Below are positions 34,506 to 42,590 of a stretch of 64,000 bases of DNA, in pieces. The position numbers and the translations under genes are program-made. How positions within the stretch are numbered: the first letter of the stretch is position 1; every line of letters begins with the position of its first letter. Under the pieces are notes generated by a model. It had not been told where the DNA came from, did no database searches, and was given only the letters and a program-made list of their open reading frames with translations. Source of the DNA: Paenibacillus elgii NBRC 100335 (GTDB taxonomy: Bacteria; Bacillota; Bacilli; Paenibacillales; NBRC-103111); contig NZ_BIMB01000002.1 in the NCBI RefSeq assembly GCF_004000865.1, forward strand, positions 62,001 to 126,000, given 5' to 3'.

Positions 34506-34926
34506 GGCATCTCTGTATCTAAGATTGTAGACACAACAAAAAACGATTCCGAAGATGAGATCGATATGCCTGAATGGTACATGAATGAATTAAAAGCTTA
34601 CTGCCAGATATGGGATGAAGAAAAAGAACATCGAGGTACTTTATGGCGCGACGGTGAAAATGAATATATTTTTCTCAGGGGATTTGGCGAACCTCTTTAC
34701 CCAGGGACACCCTCGAACCGTTGGAACAAATTTCTCAAGAAAAGCGGTCTGAGACAAATACGATTGCATGATCTACGGCATACCTCATACCTTGGGTTCA
34801 CTTCTCTTTGAGGCAGGAGAAGATATAAAGTCCATTCAAGAGCGTTTACGCCATTCTAACTCCAGGATTACCGCTAATATTTATGTCCATGTAACTACAA
34901 AGAAAAAGAAACAAATTGCCCACTAA
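34506..34926 (+). pseudogene. Tyrosine recombinase (phage-type integrase) relic
   Basis: The C-terminal catalytic half of a tyrosine recombinase with a frameshift. The first frame ends near 34811 after KFLKKSGLRQIRLHDLRHTS. The second resumes at about 34778 with TLGSLLFEAGEDIKSIQERL, then RHSNSRITANIYVHVTT, and stops at 34926. The H-x-L-R-H box and the catalytic tyrosine (ANIYVH) are visible, but the first catalytic Arg box and the N-terminal arm-binding domain are absent; a stop (TAG 34503-34505) bounds the reading frame. It is a remnant of a mobile element near the AT-rich orphan genes. Confidence 0.85.
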
Positions 34927-34929
34927 TTC

Positions 34930-35227
34930 GATCGTTTTGCCCGGCGTCCCCAATAACGATTTCCGCTAAGTTCACGCTCCTAAAAATCCTTATATATCAC
35001 GGTATTTCCGCCCATAAACAAAAAAAAGAGACCCGCCAACGGGGCGAGTCTTCAAAGGTTTATATATTAAAAAGGGGGTCTTGCTTATTATATTACACCC
35101 CTAACATGTTAAATACGTAACAGGAATATTTCATTTGTGTAACAAAATTGTAATCGCTACCATTTCGCAAAAATCCTGCTCGCTTTTCCTTAAATGGACG
35201 TCCCCCTTTCATGCCAAATGCAAAAAG
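34930..35227. other. Intergenic stretch with a spare terminator hairpin
   Basis: No gene seen. It contains one strong hairpin (35028-35051: AGACCCGCC/GGGGCGAGTCT with an A run on its left), acting as a minus-strand terminator without an obvious gene of its own. It may be left from a lost gene. Confidence 0.5.
35028..35051 (-). terminator. Orphan rho-independent terminator
   Basis: AGACTCGCCCC and GGCGGGTCT pair on the minus strand and run into TTTTTTTT. It is about 230 bp past the GH88 stop, which already has its own terminator. Confidence 0.7.
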
Positions 35228-35273
35228 CTCCCTTACGTCATCCTAAGCGGACCGAATCGTAAGGGAGCCTCCA
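35228..35273 (-). terminator. Terminator after the GH88 gene
   Basis: On the minus strand GCTCCCTTACG and CGTAAGGGAGC pair around a 23-nt loop and are followed by TTTTTGC, just past the stop at 35282. Confidence 0.85.
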
Positions 35274-35281
35274 CATTCATC

Positions 35282-36415
35282 CTAGCTTCTTTCGTACCAA
35301 TAGCCCGCGATGCCATTTTCCATACGAAGCAGCGCTTCGAGGTAGTAATAATCGCCCCAAATCATATAATCGTCCGGCGCCGACCCACCGCGCACGCTGT
35401 ACGAGCCGTGCTCCAGCAGCCCTTCCGCATCCGGCTGTCCGATCGTAGAGTAATTCTCGACCAGCGATTTCATCGAACGGTGCAGCCCGTCCTCCAGGAA
35501 GGCCCGGTCGGCATCCTCGGCGTTCAAATGAGACAGAAGCTCAACAAGCCCGGCCGAGGCGATCGCAGACGCAGAGCTGTCGCGTTTCGTTTCCGGGGTG
35601 ACCGGCGCATCGAAGTCCCAGTACACCACATCGTCTTGCGGCAGCCGCTCCAGGAAATAACGCGCCATGCGGCGGGACGTTTCCAGATACAACGGATTTT
35701 TCGTATACCGGTAAGACAAGGCGAACCCGTAGATGCCCCAAGCCTGTCCCCGGGTCCATGTAGAGGCATCGCGGTAGCCTTGATGCGTCCCCCCGCGAAG
35801 CGACTCGCCCGTCTCTTGGTCGAAGTAAAACGTATGATAAGACGAATCGTCCCCGCGGACCAGGAAACGCCGCGATTTGTCAGCGTGTGTAACTGCTACG
35901 TCCAAATACTCCTTGTTCCCCGTCTGCTCGTAAGCCCAGTATAGCAAGGGCAGGTTCATCATGCAGTCGATGATGATGCGTCCGCCATTCTCCGGATCGC
36001 CTTCCGGCCCCCACGCTTGGATGTAACGGCCTTTCGGACGCCAACGCCGCATCATCACATCGGCCGCTTCCAGTGCCAGTTGCTTGGCAGCCGGGTCCCG
36101 CTCGATAATCCACTGTGCTTTGGCGGAAAGCGAGTACAAGAACCCGATATCGTGATGGTCCAGCACCCGATGGGCTTCGAGCCGTTTCTTGAAGCTCTCG
36201 ACCGTCTGAACGGCCGCTTCGCGGAACGCCTCGTCCTTGGTAAGCTCATAGCAAAGCCATAGCATCCCGGACCAGAAGCCTTCCGTCCAATCGCAATTAT
36301 CGTTTAAAATATATTTTCCGTTCTCGCTGACATGAGGAAACAGGCCGCCGAATTTGCCAATGTTGGCTTTTGTTTTTTGAACCGCATCTTCAATCGCCTT
36401 TTGCCATAAACTCAT
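35282..36415 (-). CDS. Glycoside hydrolase family 88, unsaturated uronyl hydrolase
   Basis: A 377-residue (alpha/alpha)6-barrel enzyme that removes unsaturated glucuronic or galacturonic acid from oligosaccharides made by polysaccharide lyases. Family marks are CDWTEGFWSGMLWLCYE near the N-terminus, HHDIGFLYSLSAKAQW and DASTWTRGQAWGIYGFALSY, all typical of GH88. It has no signal peptide, so it acts in the cytoplasm. The start ATG 36415 follows AAAAGGAG; a codon at 36424 is less favoured. A LacI-type regulator is encoded 65 bp upstream on the same strand. No matching transporter is adjacent. Whether the substrate is pectic or glycosaminoglycan-derived cannot be decided. Confidence 0.9.
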   Translation of the reverse strand: MSLWQKAIEDAVQKTKANIGKFGGLFPHVSENGKYILNDNCDWTEGFWSGMLWLCYELTKDEAFREAAVQTVESFKKRLEAHRVLDHHDIGFLYSLSAKAQWIIERDPAAKQLALEAADVMMRRWRPKGRYIQAWGPEGDPENGGRIIIDCMMNLPLLYWAYEQTGNKEYLDVAVTHADKSRRFLVRGDDSSYHTFYFDQETGESLRGGTHQGYRDASTWTRGQAWGIYGFALSYRYTKNPLYLETSRRMARYFLERLPQDDVVYWDFDAPVTPETKRDSSASAIASAGLVELLSHLNAEDADRAFLEDGLHRSMKSLVENYSTIGQPDAEGLLEHGSYSVRGGSAPDDYMIWGDYYYLEALLRMENGIAGYWYERS

Positions 36416-36480
36416 GAGGATCAAGCTCCTTTTTTCTGGTTGTCGTCTATGTAGGGCCCGGAGGCCGATGAAGCCCGTCG

Positions 36481-37545
36481 TCAGACCGACTGGCTAGACA
36501 TGCGCGGGACAAGCTGCATCGGAACGCGGATCTCGTGTGCATCGGTAATCTCGACTTGATCGGAATTTCCATCGATCCGCACCATCGTCTCGATCTCCCC
36601 GAGCTGCTCTAGCATCAAGCGGATGGCCAGTCGGGCTTGCTTGTCGTAAGGAATGTTCATCGTCGTCATCGACGGATAGCAGACCGATGTGAACGGATCG
36701 TTATTGACCCCGACAATCTGCACATCTTGCGGAACTTTGTAGCCATGGCGCAGTACGGCAAACATGAACGCCAACGCCACATTATCGTCGAATCCCATCA
36801 CCCCGATCGGCCGGACTCCGTCCGAAAATGCAAGCACCTGTTCCACCACTTCATCCATCGTGAGCCCGTCATCCATCTCCACGATCGCGGATGGGATCGC
36901 TTCCGGAAGCCGATCCAATCCGTTACGGAAGCCGATCCGGCGCTGTCGGTCCGTTCCAAGCGATTTAGCTTTCGCTAAGTAAACCATCTTCCGGCTGCCC
37001 TGCTCGTACAAATGCCGCACGATTGTATCGCAGCCTTCCAGAAAATCGAGATTGACCGCCCCGGCCGCAATGTCGCTCGGCCATCCCCAAGCGTTAAACA
37101 GGACCAACGGGGTACCATCTGATACGATCTGTCTGGTAGCCTCCTGAGACATCGCCAACCCGTGGCAAAACAACCCGTCTACCCTGCGCTGCAGCAGCAC
37201 GTCCAAGTGACGCTTCTCGATCTCCGGATCGAAACCCGCCGCCGAAAATACCGACAGATGATACCCGTACTGATGAGCGGTACGCTGCATCTCTTCGGCA
37301 AAACGCCCGTAATACCCGCCGAAGCTTGGTACGAGCATCCCCAGCTCGTAAGACTTTTTGCTGCTGAGGCTGGCAGCCATTACATTGCGGCGGTAACCGA
37401 GAAGCTCCGCCGCCGCTTCCACCTTCCGGATCGTCTCGGCCGACATCGGCACATTCCGTCTATTTAGCACGTTCGACACCGTAGCAATCGATACGCCGGC
37501 AGCCTCTGCCAGATCTACGATCGTGATTTGGCGTTTTTTGCTCAT
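36481..37545 (-). CDS. LacI family transcriptional regulator
   Basis: A 354-residue repressor with an N-terminal HTH and hinge (TIVDLAEAAGVSIATVSNVL and NRRNVPMSAETIRKVEAAAE) and a periplasmic-binding-protein-like sensor domain (VLGMLVPSF-type text ELGMLVPSFGGYYGRFAEEM, then GVMGFDDNVALAFM and QIVGVNNDPFTSVCYPSMTT). It precedes the GH88 gene on the same strand. A perfect 20-bp palindrome 25 bp before its start fits an autoregulatory operator, so both genes are likely controlled by an uronyl oligosaccharide. Confidence 0.93.
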   Translation of the reverse strand: MSKKRQITIVDLAEAAGVSIATVSNVLNRRNVPMSAETIRKVEAAAELLGYRRNVMAASLSSKKSYELGMLVPSFGGYYGRFAEEMQRTAHQYGYHLSVFSAAGFDPEIEKRHLDVLLQRRVDGLFCHGLAMSQEATRQIVSDGTPLVLFNAWGWPSDIAAGAVNLDFLEGCDTIVRHLYEQGSRKMVYLAKAKSLGTDRQRRIGFRNGLDRLPEAIPSAIVEMDDGLTMDEVVEQVLAFSDGVRPIGVMGFDDNVALAFMFAVLRHGYKVPQDVQIVGVNNDPFTSVCYPSMTTMNIPYDKQARLAIRLMLEQLGEIETMVRIDGNSDQVEITDAHEIRVPMQLVPRMSSQSV

Positions 37546-37569
37546 AACCGGTACTCCAATTCTTCAGCA

Positions 37570-37589
37570 TAATTTAAACGTTTAAATTA
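37570..37589. promoter_or_regulatory. LacI-type palindromic operator
   Basis: TAATTTAAACGTTTAAATTA is a perfect 20-bp palindrome with the central CG expected of LacI-family operators. It lies 25 bp upstream of the LacI-type gene. Confidence 0.8.
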
Positions 37590-37794
37590 ATGTCTATTTT
37601 ACCTTCTCTCCTACCCATTCGTCAACGAAATTTTATAGATTGGGTTGGCTTATTTTGTCAATAGAGGATTTAAATTTTAAACCAATGTAAAAAAATCACT
37701 AAATCTATGTTATCCTTTTCAGTAAACAATTCCATGTAAAACCATTATTTAGGATCTATTTTTTTGTTAAAAAGTACACAAAAGGAGAGCCTCC

Positions 37795-38196
37795 ATGAAA
37801 TCGCCCATGTCGGTTATTCAAACTTTGCCAACGGGAGAAAGCAGACTCGCCGTTATCGATCTCCACAGCGATGTTCTTTATACCGAAAAGGATAAGTCCG
37901 GAAGGCTTATTTTCCATACCTTGCACGGAGAATACCGGGCTATCGCGGATTTGGACGATCTGGAAAATCATATTGAAGACTTCTGGCAGCTCGATGGCTC
38001 CAATGTCGTGAACATGTCGAAGGTCAAAGGGGTCGGACATCATTTAAAGGCCTACTTTGACGATTTCCCGACAGAGCGAAGCAAGTTCGCTTCCATCAGC
38101 TGGATGTTCATGCATCTGCTGCAAGACATCGTTCATCAGCGCATCCACCATAACCGATGCCAATCGATCTCCGGAGCACTGCCGAAAAAAGACTAG
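37795..38196 (+). CDS. Stand-alone LytTR-like DNA-binding protein
   Basis: A 133-residue protein whose middle resembles a LytTR DNA-binding domain: DLHSDVLYTEKDKSGRLIFH, LHGEYRAIADLDDLENHI and QLDGSNVVNMSKVKGV, the last in place of the usual R-x-H-R-S-Y-L-V-N. No receiver domain is present. About 45 residues follow the domain (HHLKAYFDDFPTERSKFASI and on). The SD AAAAGGAG sits 7 bp before ATG 37795. It converges on a second LytTR-like gene with a shared terminator, next to the agr-like genes. Direct DNA binding without phosphorylation is inferred. Confidence 0.6.
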   Translation: MKSPMSVIQTLPTGESRLAVIDLHSDVLYTEKDKSGRLIFHTLHGEYRAIADLDDLENHIEDFWQLDGSNVVNMSKVKGVGHHLKAYFDDFPTERSKFASISWMFMHLLQDIVHQRIHHNRCQSISGALPKKD

Positions 38197-38219
38197 CCCT
38201 TCAAGGTTGGTCTTTTTTC
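38185..38219. terminator. Bidirectional terminator between the two LytTR-like genes
   Basis: AAAAAAGAC and GTCTTTTTT flank a short loop (TAGCCCTTCAAGGTTG), so it can end transcription both ways. It overlaps both stop regions. Confidence 0.8.
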
Positions 38220-38542
38220 TTTTCCAAATGCTTTAACACTTTTTTCATATTGGGCTCGGAAACGGGAGCGTATTTCGTGTGGTCCGTCGTTTCCTCCTCG
38301 AAATAAACCGCCTTACGAACAGCATGGTAACCTGCGATCCGGTCCATTCTTACGCTATAAGATCGATCCACCTTATCGAACGACAAATCTTGATACGCTT
38401 TGCTCAACTGGTCGAGCGTCGTCGGAACGATATATCGTTCAGTGCGGGTATGTACGCTGATGACATTATTATGAGTGGTGAAAAAAACGATCTCATCGTC
38501 GTCAAGTTCGTAACCCGAACCGTCCTCCCGAAGCACTCGCAT
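38201..38542 (-). CDS. Stand-alone LytTR-like DNA-binding protein of the agr locus
   Basis: A 113-residue LytTR-type protein without receiver. The domain reads DDDEIVFFTTHNNVISVHTR, YIVPTTLDQLSKAYQDLSFD and KVDRSYSVRMDRIAGYHAVR, close to the classical F-x-R-x-H-R-S-Y-L-V-N pattern. A charged tail (VLKHLEKKKDQP) ends it. It is the last gene of the leftward set sensor, agrB, agrD, LytTR, 25 bp after agrD. By position it is the output regulator of the system. It has no phospho-acceptor, so the sensor must act on it directly or via proteins encoded elsewhere. Confidence 0.75.
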   Translation of the reverse strand: MRVLREDGSGYELDDDEIVFFTTHNNVISVHTRTERYIVPTTLDQLSKAYQDLSFDKVDRSYSVRMDRIAGYHAVRKAVYFEEETTDHTKYAPVSEPNMKKVLKHLEKKKDQP

Positions 38543-38567
38543 TGTAGATCCAACTCCAAACTCATAC

Positions 38568-38690
38568 TTATTTGTCGACCAGTTCTTTCGGGGCTTTGGG
38601 ACTGAACAAAGCAGGTTTCAAAGTAACGGCGAAAAACATAGCGCAAGCATATAAAATATTTGAAATCCTCCTGGCTATCAGTTTCTTCAT
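38568..38690 (-). CDS. AgrD-like autoinducer pre-peptide
   Basis: A 40-residue peptide starting MKKLIARRISNILYACAMFF. It has the AgrD plan: a basic amphipathic leader (residues 1-14), a hydrophobic core and an acidic/proline tail. The C-terminal SPKAPKELVDK matches the P-K-E-L motif of staphylococcal AgrD tails. ATG 38690 follows AAAAGGAG and lies 2 bp after the agrB stop. Unusually, the segment before the tail (VTLKPALF) has no Cys or Ser at the position that normally closes the thiolactone. The only Cys is at residue 16, within the hydrophobic region, and Thr23 is the nearest hydroxyl. It is therefore either an atypical signal or a diverged one. Confidence 0.75.
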   Translation of the reverse strand: MKKLIARRISNILYACAMFFAVTLKPALFSPKAPKELVDK

Positions 38691-38692
38691 AC

Positions 38693-39214
38693 TTATTTAT
38701 CTCCTTTTAAAGGAATAAGGGTCAAACACTGAATCAAAAAAGAGACGGAAATAATCGAGGACCAGAAGATTAAATTCGAGCTCACGATGCATAATGAAAT
38801 GATCTTAAATAAACGTTTCAATTCAGGTTTGAAACCGGCCTCGCTGTGCACTTGAGGTGCAAACAATAACAATAAACAAACACAAAGTAAAGTAAATATC
38901 AACATCTCCGCCTTATTCAGTACGGGGAGCCGGGGAATCGTTGAACACAATACAATAGTTATCGCCATACAACCGAAACTGGACCTGATGTGTACCCCGC
39001 CTGAAAAAAATCTTAACAAAATAAAACTAAACAAGGCCAGAGCGGTTTCGCCGTATTTCCCCATGCTATGTCCGATACCTAACGAAATGATAATAATCAA
39101 TGAAATATTAATTAAAATACTTAAAGCATATTCCATGACTTCAATGCTTGCGGTTTCCTCCGGGTTGGCATTTTTTAGCCAAGTTGCGATGGCTCGTGAC
39201 GGCCTCCTAATCAT
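38693..39214 (-). CDS. agrB: AgrB-like peptide-processing membrane protease
   Basis: A 173-residue AgrB-family cysteine endopeptidase that trims and cyclises AgrD-type peptides at the membrane. The catalytic His and Cys lie seven apart in GGVHIRSSFGC, as in AgrB. Five or six helices are visible. The start ATG 39214 follows AAAAGGA by 8 bp and overlaps the stop of the upstream sensor gene by 8 bp. A further in-frame TTG at 39238 is possible. The gene is followed closely by agrD. The intact catalytic pair argues that processing works. Confidence 0.88.
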   Translation of the reverse strand: MIRRPSRAIATWLKNANPEETASIEVMEYALSILINISLIIIISLGIGHSMGKYGETALALFSFILLRFFSGGVHIRSSFGCMAITIVLCSTIPRLPVLNKAEMLIFTLLCVCLLLLFAPQVHSEAGFKPELKRLFKIISLCIVSSNLIFWSSIISVSFLIQCLTLIPLKGDK

Positions 39215-39857
39215 TAGAGCGGTCCTTTTTATATGCAAAATATAATATGAAGTACATGATAAAAACTAAGGCAAAAGGCAAATAAAAAAGCTGAATAATC
39301 TGATTCGTTAAATATAGGAGAGACAACACGGAAACAGACAATAAATTTAAGCCGAGAAACGCAATATTAATTTTATTCATCTTAACAACTTCATACTGAG
39401 AGTGGGGAACAAAGTCGAATCCTTTGCGTCTTTTCTTGACCCACATTCCCAATAAGAAAGCGGTAGATGCTGTGATAATTTGAAGTAAATACGTTCCGTA
39501 GGCACTGGGAATCGGTAAACGCGAGTCAAAAAGACCGATTCCATTTAAGAGAAAATAATATGGTATTTGCAATATAACGTATCCTACATAAACCGTACAT
39601 GTCATGATGGCCGCATAGAAAACATGCGTTTTAAATAACAGCCAAACAAACATAAACATCAAAAAAATTTGCACGAGAACATCTATAGATTGAATCTCAT
39701 ATACATTTCGATTCGTATACGAAATAAACGACGCCACCGCGCTCGCAAATATAATCGAGGCCGGGTACATATCGAACTTGAACAAACGGAACATCAAATA
39801 ATACATTGCCATTGTTTCCATTATCGAAAAGACCATGAACAATATAAAATCGACCAA
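39207..39857 (-). CDS. AgrC-like seven-helix membrane sensor lacking a kinase domain
   Basis: A 216-residue membrane protein with about seven predicted helices (near residues 4-25, 30-48, 58-75, 80-103, 118-140, 163-185, 188-208). It ends right after the last helix with YFAYKKDRSND. In AgrC a histidine kinase would start there. Here there is none, and the stop codon overlaps agrB. The layout and agr neighbours suggest a receptor for the AgrD-like peptide. The start is TTG 39857 with GGGAG 10 bp upstream. It is AT-rich and I recognise no exact family. It could instead be an immunity or inhibitory protein of the LytTR regulators. Confidence 0.55.
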   Translation of the reverse strand: MVDFILFMVFSIMETMAMYYLMFRLFKFDMYPASIIFASAVASFISYTNRNVYEIQSIDVLVQIFLMFMFVWLLFKTHVFYAAIMTCTVYVGYVILQIPYYFLLNGIGLFDSRLPIPSAYGTYLLQIITASTAFLLGMWVKKRRKGFDFVPHSQYEVVKMNKINIAFLGLNLLSVSVLSLLYLTNQIIQLFYLPFALVFIMYFILYFAYKKDRSND

Positions 39858-39915
39858 TGCAACCGCGCTCCCACAATGGCTATCTTAACAAATTCCCCTG
39901 ATTATACCTTGTATT

Positions 39916-39944
39916 AATATACTTCCATTTACAAATTTCGACAA
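39916..39944 (-). promoter_or_regulatory. Promoter of the agr-like operon
   Basis: On the minus strand -35 TTGTCG (39944-39939) and -10 TATATT (39921-39916) are 17 bp apart, 59 bp before the sensor start. Confidence 0.5.
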
Positions 39945-39992
39945 GGACATAAATTGGAAAAAGATGATCTAAACTGCCTATTCCCAAACAAA

Positions 39993-40032
39993 AAAAAATT
40001 CTCCCCTGCGATCGTAGCAAGGGAGAATTTTA
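39993..40032 (-). terminator. Terminator after sdhB
   Basis: AATTCTCCC and GGGGAGAATT pair on the minus strand around CTTGCTACGATCGCA-like loop and run into TTTTTTTT. Confidence 0.85.
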
Positions 40033-40044
40033 TTACGAATATGA

Positions 40045-40812
40045 TTACACGCTAAGCCATTTCTTGAACAAATGCTTCGTCGTATCGAGGTTCATTGCCG
40101 CGATCGATGTGGTGAGCGGAATGCCTTTCGGACAGGAACGTACGCAGTTCTGCGAGTTACCGCAGCCTTCGATGCCGCCATCTTCCATCAAAGCTTCCAG
40201 ACGCTCGTGAGCGTTCATCTCGCCTGTCGGATGCGCGTTGAACAAACGCACTTGCGAGACGGCCGCCGGACCGATAAACGTTGTTTTGTCGTTCACGTTC
40301 GGGCAGGACTCAAGACACACGCCGCAGGTCATGCACTTGGACAGCTCATAGGCCCATTGACGCTTGGACTCGGCCATCCGCGGTCCCGGACCGAGGTCGT
40401 ACGTACCGTCGATCGGAATCCATGCTTTAACCTTCTTCAGAGCGGCAAACATGCGCTCACGATTGATCACCAAGTCGCGAACGACCGGGAATGTCGTCAT
40501 CGGCGCGATGCGAATCGGCTGCTCCAGCTTGTCGACGAGTGCGGAGCAAGCTTGCCGCGGCTTACCGTTAATGACCATCGAGCAAGCGCCGCACACTTCT
40601 TCCAGACAGTTCGATTCCCAGCAGACCGGTGTCGTTTTATTGCCGCTCGCGTTCACCGGGTTCCGCTGAATCTCCATCAACGCGCTGATCACGTTCATAT
40701 TCGGACGGTAAGGAACCTCGAACTCTTCCGTGTACGGTTTGCTTTCCGCAGAATCCTGACGCGTTACGATGAACTTGACCTTTTTATTCGCTGCTGCAGT
40801 TGCTTCGGCCAT
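40045..40812 (-). CDS. sdhB: Succinate dehydrogenase iron-sulfur subunit
   Basis: Carries electrons from the flavoprotein to the membrane anchor in respiratory complex II. The 255 residues hold the [2Fe-2S] motif CWESNCLEEVCGACSMVING and two ferredoxin-type clusters: CMTCGVCLESCPN and CGNSQNCVRSCPKGIP. It starts 2 bp before the sdhA stop region, so they are coupled. Last gene of sdhCAB with a terminator behind it. Confidence 0.97.
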   Translation of the reverse strand: MAEATAAANKKVKFIVTRQDSAESKPYTEEFEVPYRPNMNVISALMEIQRNPVNASGNKTTPVCWESNCLEEVCGACSMVINGKPRQACSALVDKLEQPIRIAPMTTFPVVRDLVINRERMFAALKKVKAWIPIDGTYDLGPGPRMAESKRQWAYELSKCMTCGVCLESCPNVNDKTTFIGPAAVSQVRLFNAHPTGEMNAHERLEALMEDGGIEGCGNSQNCVRSCPKGIPLTTSIAAMNLDTTKHLFKKWLSV

Positions 40813-40814
40813 GA

Positions 40815-42575
40815 TTAATGACCTCCCTTCTTCTTGTCGGTCGTGTAGTCACGCTTTCTCGGTTCGATCAGCGATACGTCAACGTCTTCCCAATCGATTT
40901 GCGGACCGTCTGGCGTCCATTTCGCCTTCGTCGTTTTCAGGAACTTCTCGTCGTTACGATCCGGGAACTCCGGCTTGTAATGCGCGCCGCGGCTTTCGTC
41001 GCGAAGCAGAGCGCCGAGCGTCATCGCGTGGGACAGCTCAAGCATGTTCCACAGCTGGCGGGTGAATGCCACACCCGGGTTGTTGAAACGGGCCGAGTCG
41101 TTGATGTTGATGTTTTTGTAGCGCTGCTTCAGCTCGTTGATTTTGTCGAGCGTTTGTTGAAGCTGCTTGTTGTAGCGCACGACGGTCATGTTGTTCGTCA
41201 TCCACTCGCCCAGCTCTTTGTGCAGCACGTAAGCATTCTCGGTGCCGTTCATTTTCAAGATGCTTTCGTATTTGTCCGTGTGTTCCTTTTTCGCGCGATC
41301 ATAAACCGTCGACGAAACGTCTTCGGCATGCTTATCCAAGCCTTTGATATATTCAATGGCCTTCGGACCGGTGATCATACCACCGTAGATCGCGGAAAGC
41401 AGCGAGTTCGCACCCAGACGGTTGGCACCATGGTATTGGTACTCGCACTCGCCACAGGCGAACAGCCCCGGAATATTCGTCATTTGGTTATAGTCAACCC
41501 ACATGCCGCCCATCGAGTAGTGCACGGCAGGGAAAATCTTCATCGGAATTTTGCGCGGATCGTCACCCATGAATTTCTCATAGATCTCGATGATCCCGCC
41601 GAGCTTGACGTCAAGCTCTTTCGGATCTTTGTGCGACAGGTCGAGGTACACCATGTTCTCGCCGTTCACGCCGAGCTTCATATCGACGCATACAGAGAAA
41701 ATTTCCCGAGTCGCGATATCGCGCGGTACCAGGTTTCCATAAGCCGGATATTTTTCTTCAAGGAAGTACCACGGCTTGCCGTCTTTATAGGTCCATACGC
41801 GTCCGCCTTCACCGCGCGCGGATTCGGACATGAGACGAAGCTTGTCGTCGCCCGGAATCGCCGTCGGGTGAATCTGAATGAACTCGCCGTTCGCATAATA
41901 AACGCCTTGCTGATATACCGCACTGGCCGCCGTACCCGTGTTGATAACCGAGTTCGTCGTTTTGCCGAAGATGATCCCAGGACCGCCTGTCGCCAAAATA
42001 ACCGCATCGGCCTTGAAAGTGTTAACTTCCATGCTGCGCAGGTCTTGTCCGGCAATCCCGCGACATACGCCGTCGTCGTCGAGAATCGCGCCCATGAATT
42101 CCCAATGCTCGTATTTTTTTACCAGACCGGCGGTTTCCCAGCGGCGCACTTGCTCGTCAAGCGCATACAGCAGCTGTTGGCCTGTCGTCGCACCGGCAAA
42201 CGCCGTACGGTGATGCTTCGTTCCCCCGAAACGGCGGAAATCGAGAAGTCCTTCCGGCGTACGGTTGAACATAACGCCCATCCGGTCCATCAAGTGGATA
42301 ATGCCCGGCGCCGCTTCGCACATCGCTTTAACCGGCGGCTGGTTGGCCAGAAAGTCTCCACCGTAAACCGTATCGTCAAAGTGTTCCCACGGGGAGTCGC
42401 CTTCCCCTTTCGTATTCACCGCTCCGTTGATGCCGCCTTGCGCGCACACGGAGTGGGAACGTTTAACCGGCACCAAGGAGAACAGGTCGACGTGAACTCC
42501 AGCCTCTGCCGCTTTGATGGTGGCCATCAAACCGGCCAAGCCTCCACCGACAACGATGATTTTTGAATTCGCCAT
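40815..42575 (-). CDS. sdhA: Succinate dehydrogenase flavoprotein subunit
   Basis: Oxidises succinate to fumarate with a covalently bound FAD. The 586 residues show the FAD motif VVGGGLAGLMATIKAAEAG, the flavin-linking histidine in KRSHSVCAQGGINGAVN and the catalytic region GEGGRVWTYKDG and ERDIATREIF-type text (VPRDIATREIFSVC). Length is normal. It lies between sdhC and sdhB with short gaps (15 and 2 bp). Confidence 0.97.
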   Translation of the reverse strand: MANSKIIVVGGGLAGLMATIKAAEAGVHVDLFSLVPVKRSHSVCAQGGINGAVNTKGEGDSPWEHFDDTVYGGDFLANQPPVKAMCEAAPGIIHLMDRMGVMFNRTPEGLLDFRRFGGTKHHRTAFAGATTGQQLLYALDEQVRRWETAGLVKKYEHWEFMGAILDDDGVCRGIAGQDLRSMEVNTFKADAVILATGGPGIIFGKTTNSVINTGTAASAVYQQGVYYANGEFIQIHPTAIPGDDKLRLMSESARGEGGRVWTYKDGKPWYFLEEKYPAYGNLVPRDIATREIFSVCVDMKLGVNGENMVYLDLSHKDPKELDVKLGGIIEIYEKFMGDDPRKIPMKIFPAVHYSMGGMWVDYNQMTNIPGLFACGECEYQYHGANRLGANSLLSAIYGGMITGPKAIEYIKGLDKHAEDVSSTVYDRAKKEHTDKYESILKMNGTENAYVLHKELGEWMTNNMTVVRYNKQLQQTLDKINELKQRYKNININDSARFNNPGVAFTRQLWNMLELSHAMTLGALLRDESRGAHYKPEFPDRNDEKFLKTTKAKWTPDGPQIDWEDVDVSLIEPRKRDYTTDKKKGGH

Positions 42576-42590
42576 GATCGTCCCTCCCCC

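Noticed and set aside
40818-42566. 582-codon open frame opposite sdhA
   Set aside because: It is a mirror frame caused by codon bias in a GC-rich gene; the text is Arg/His/Val-rich with no motif and sdhA is certain.
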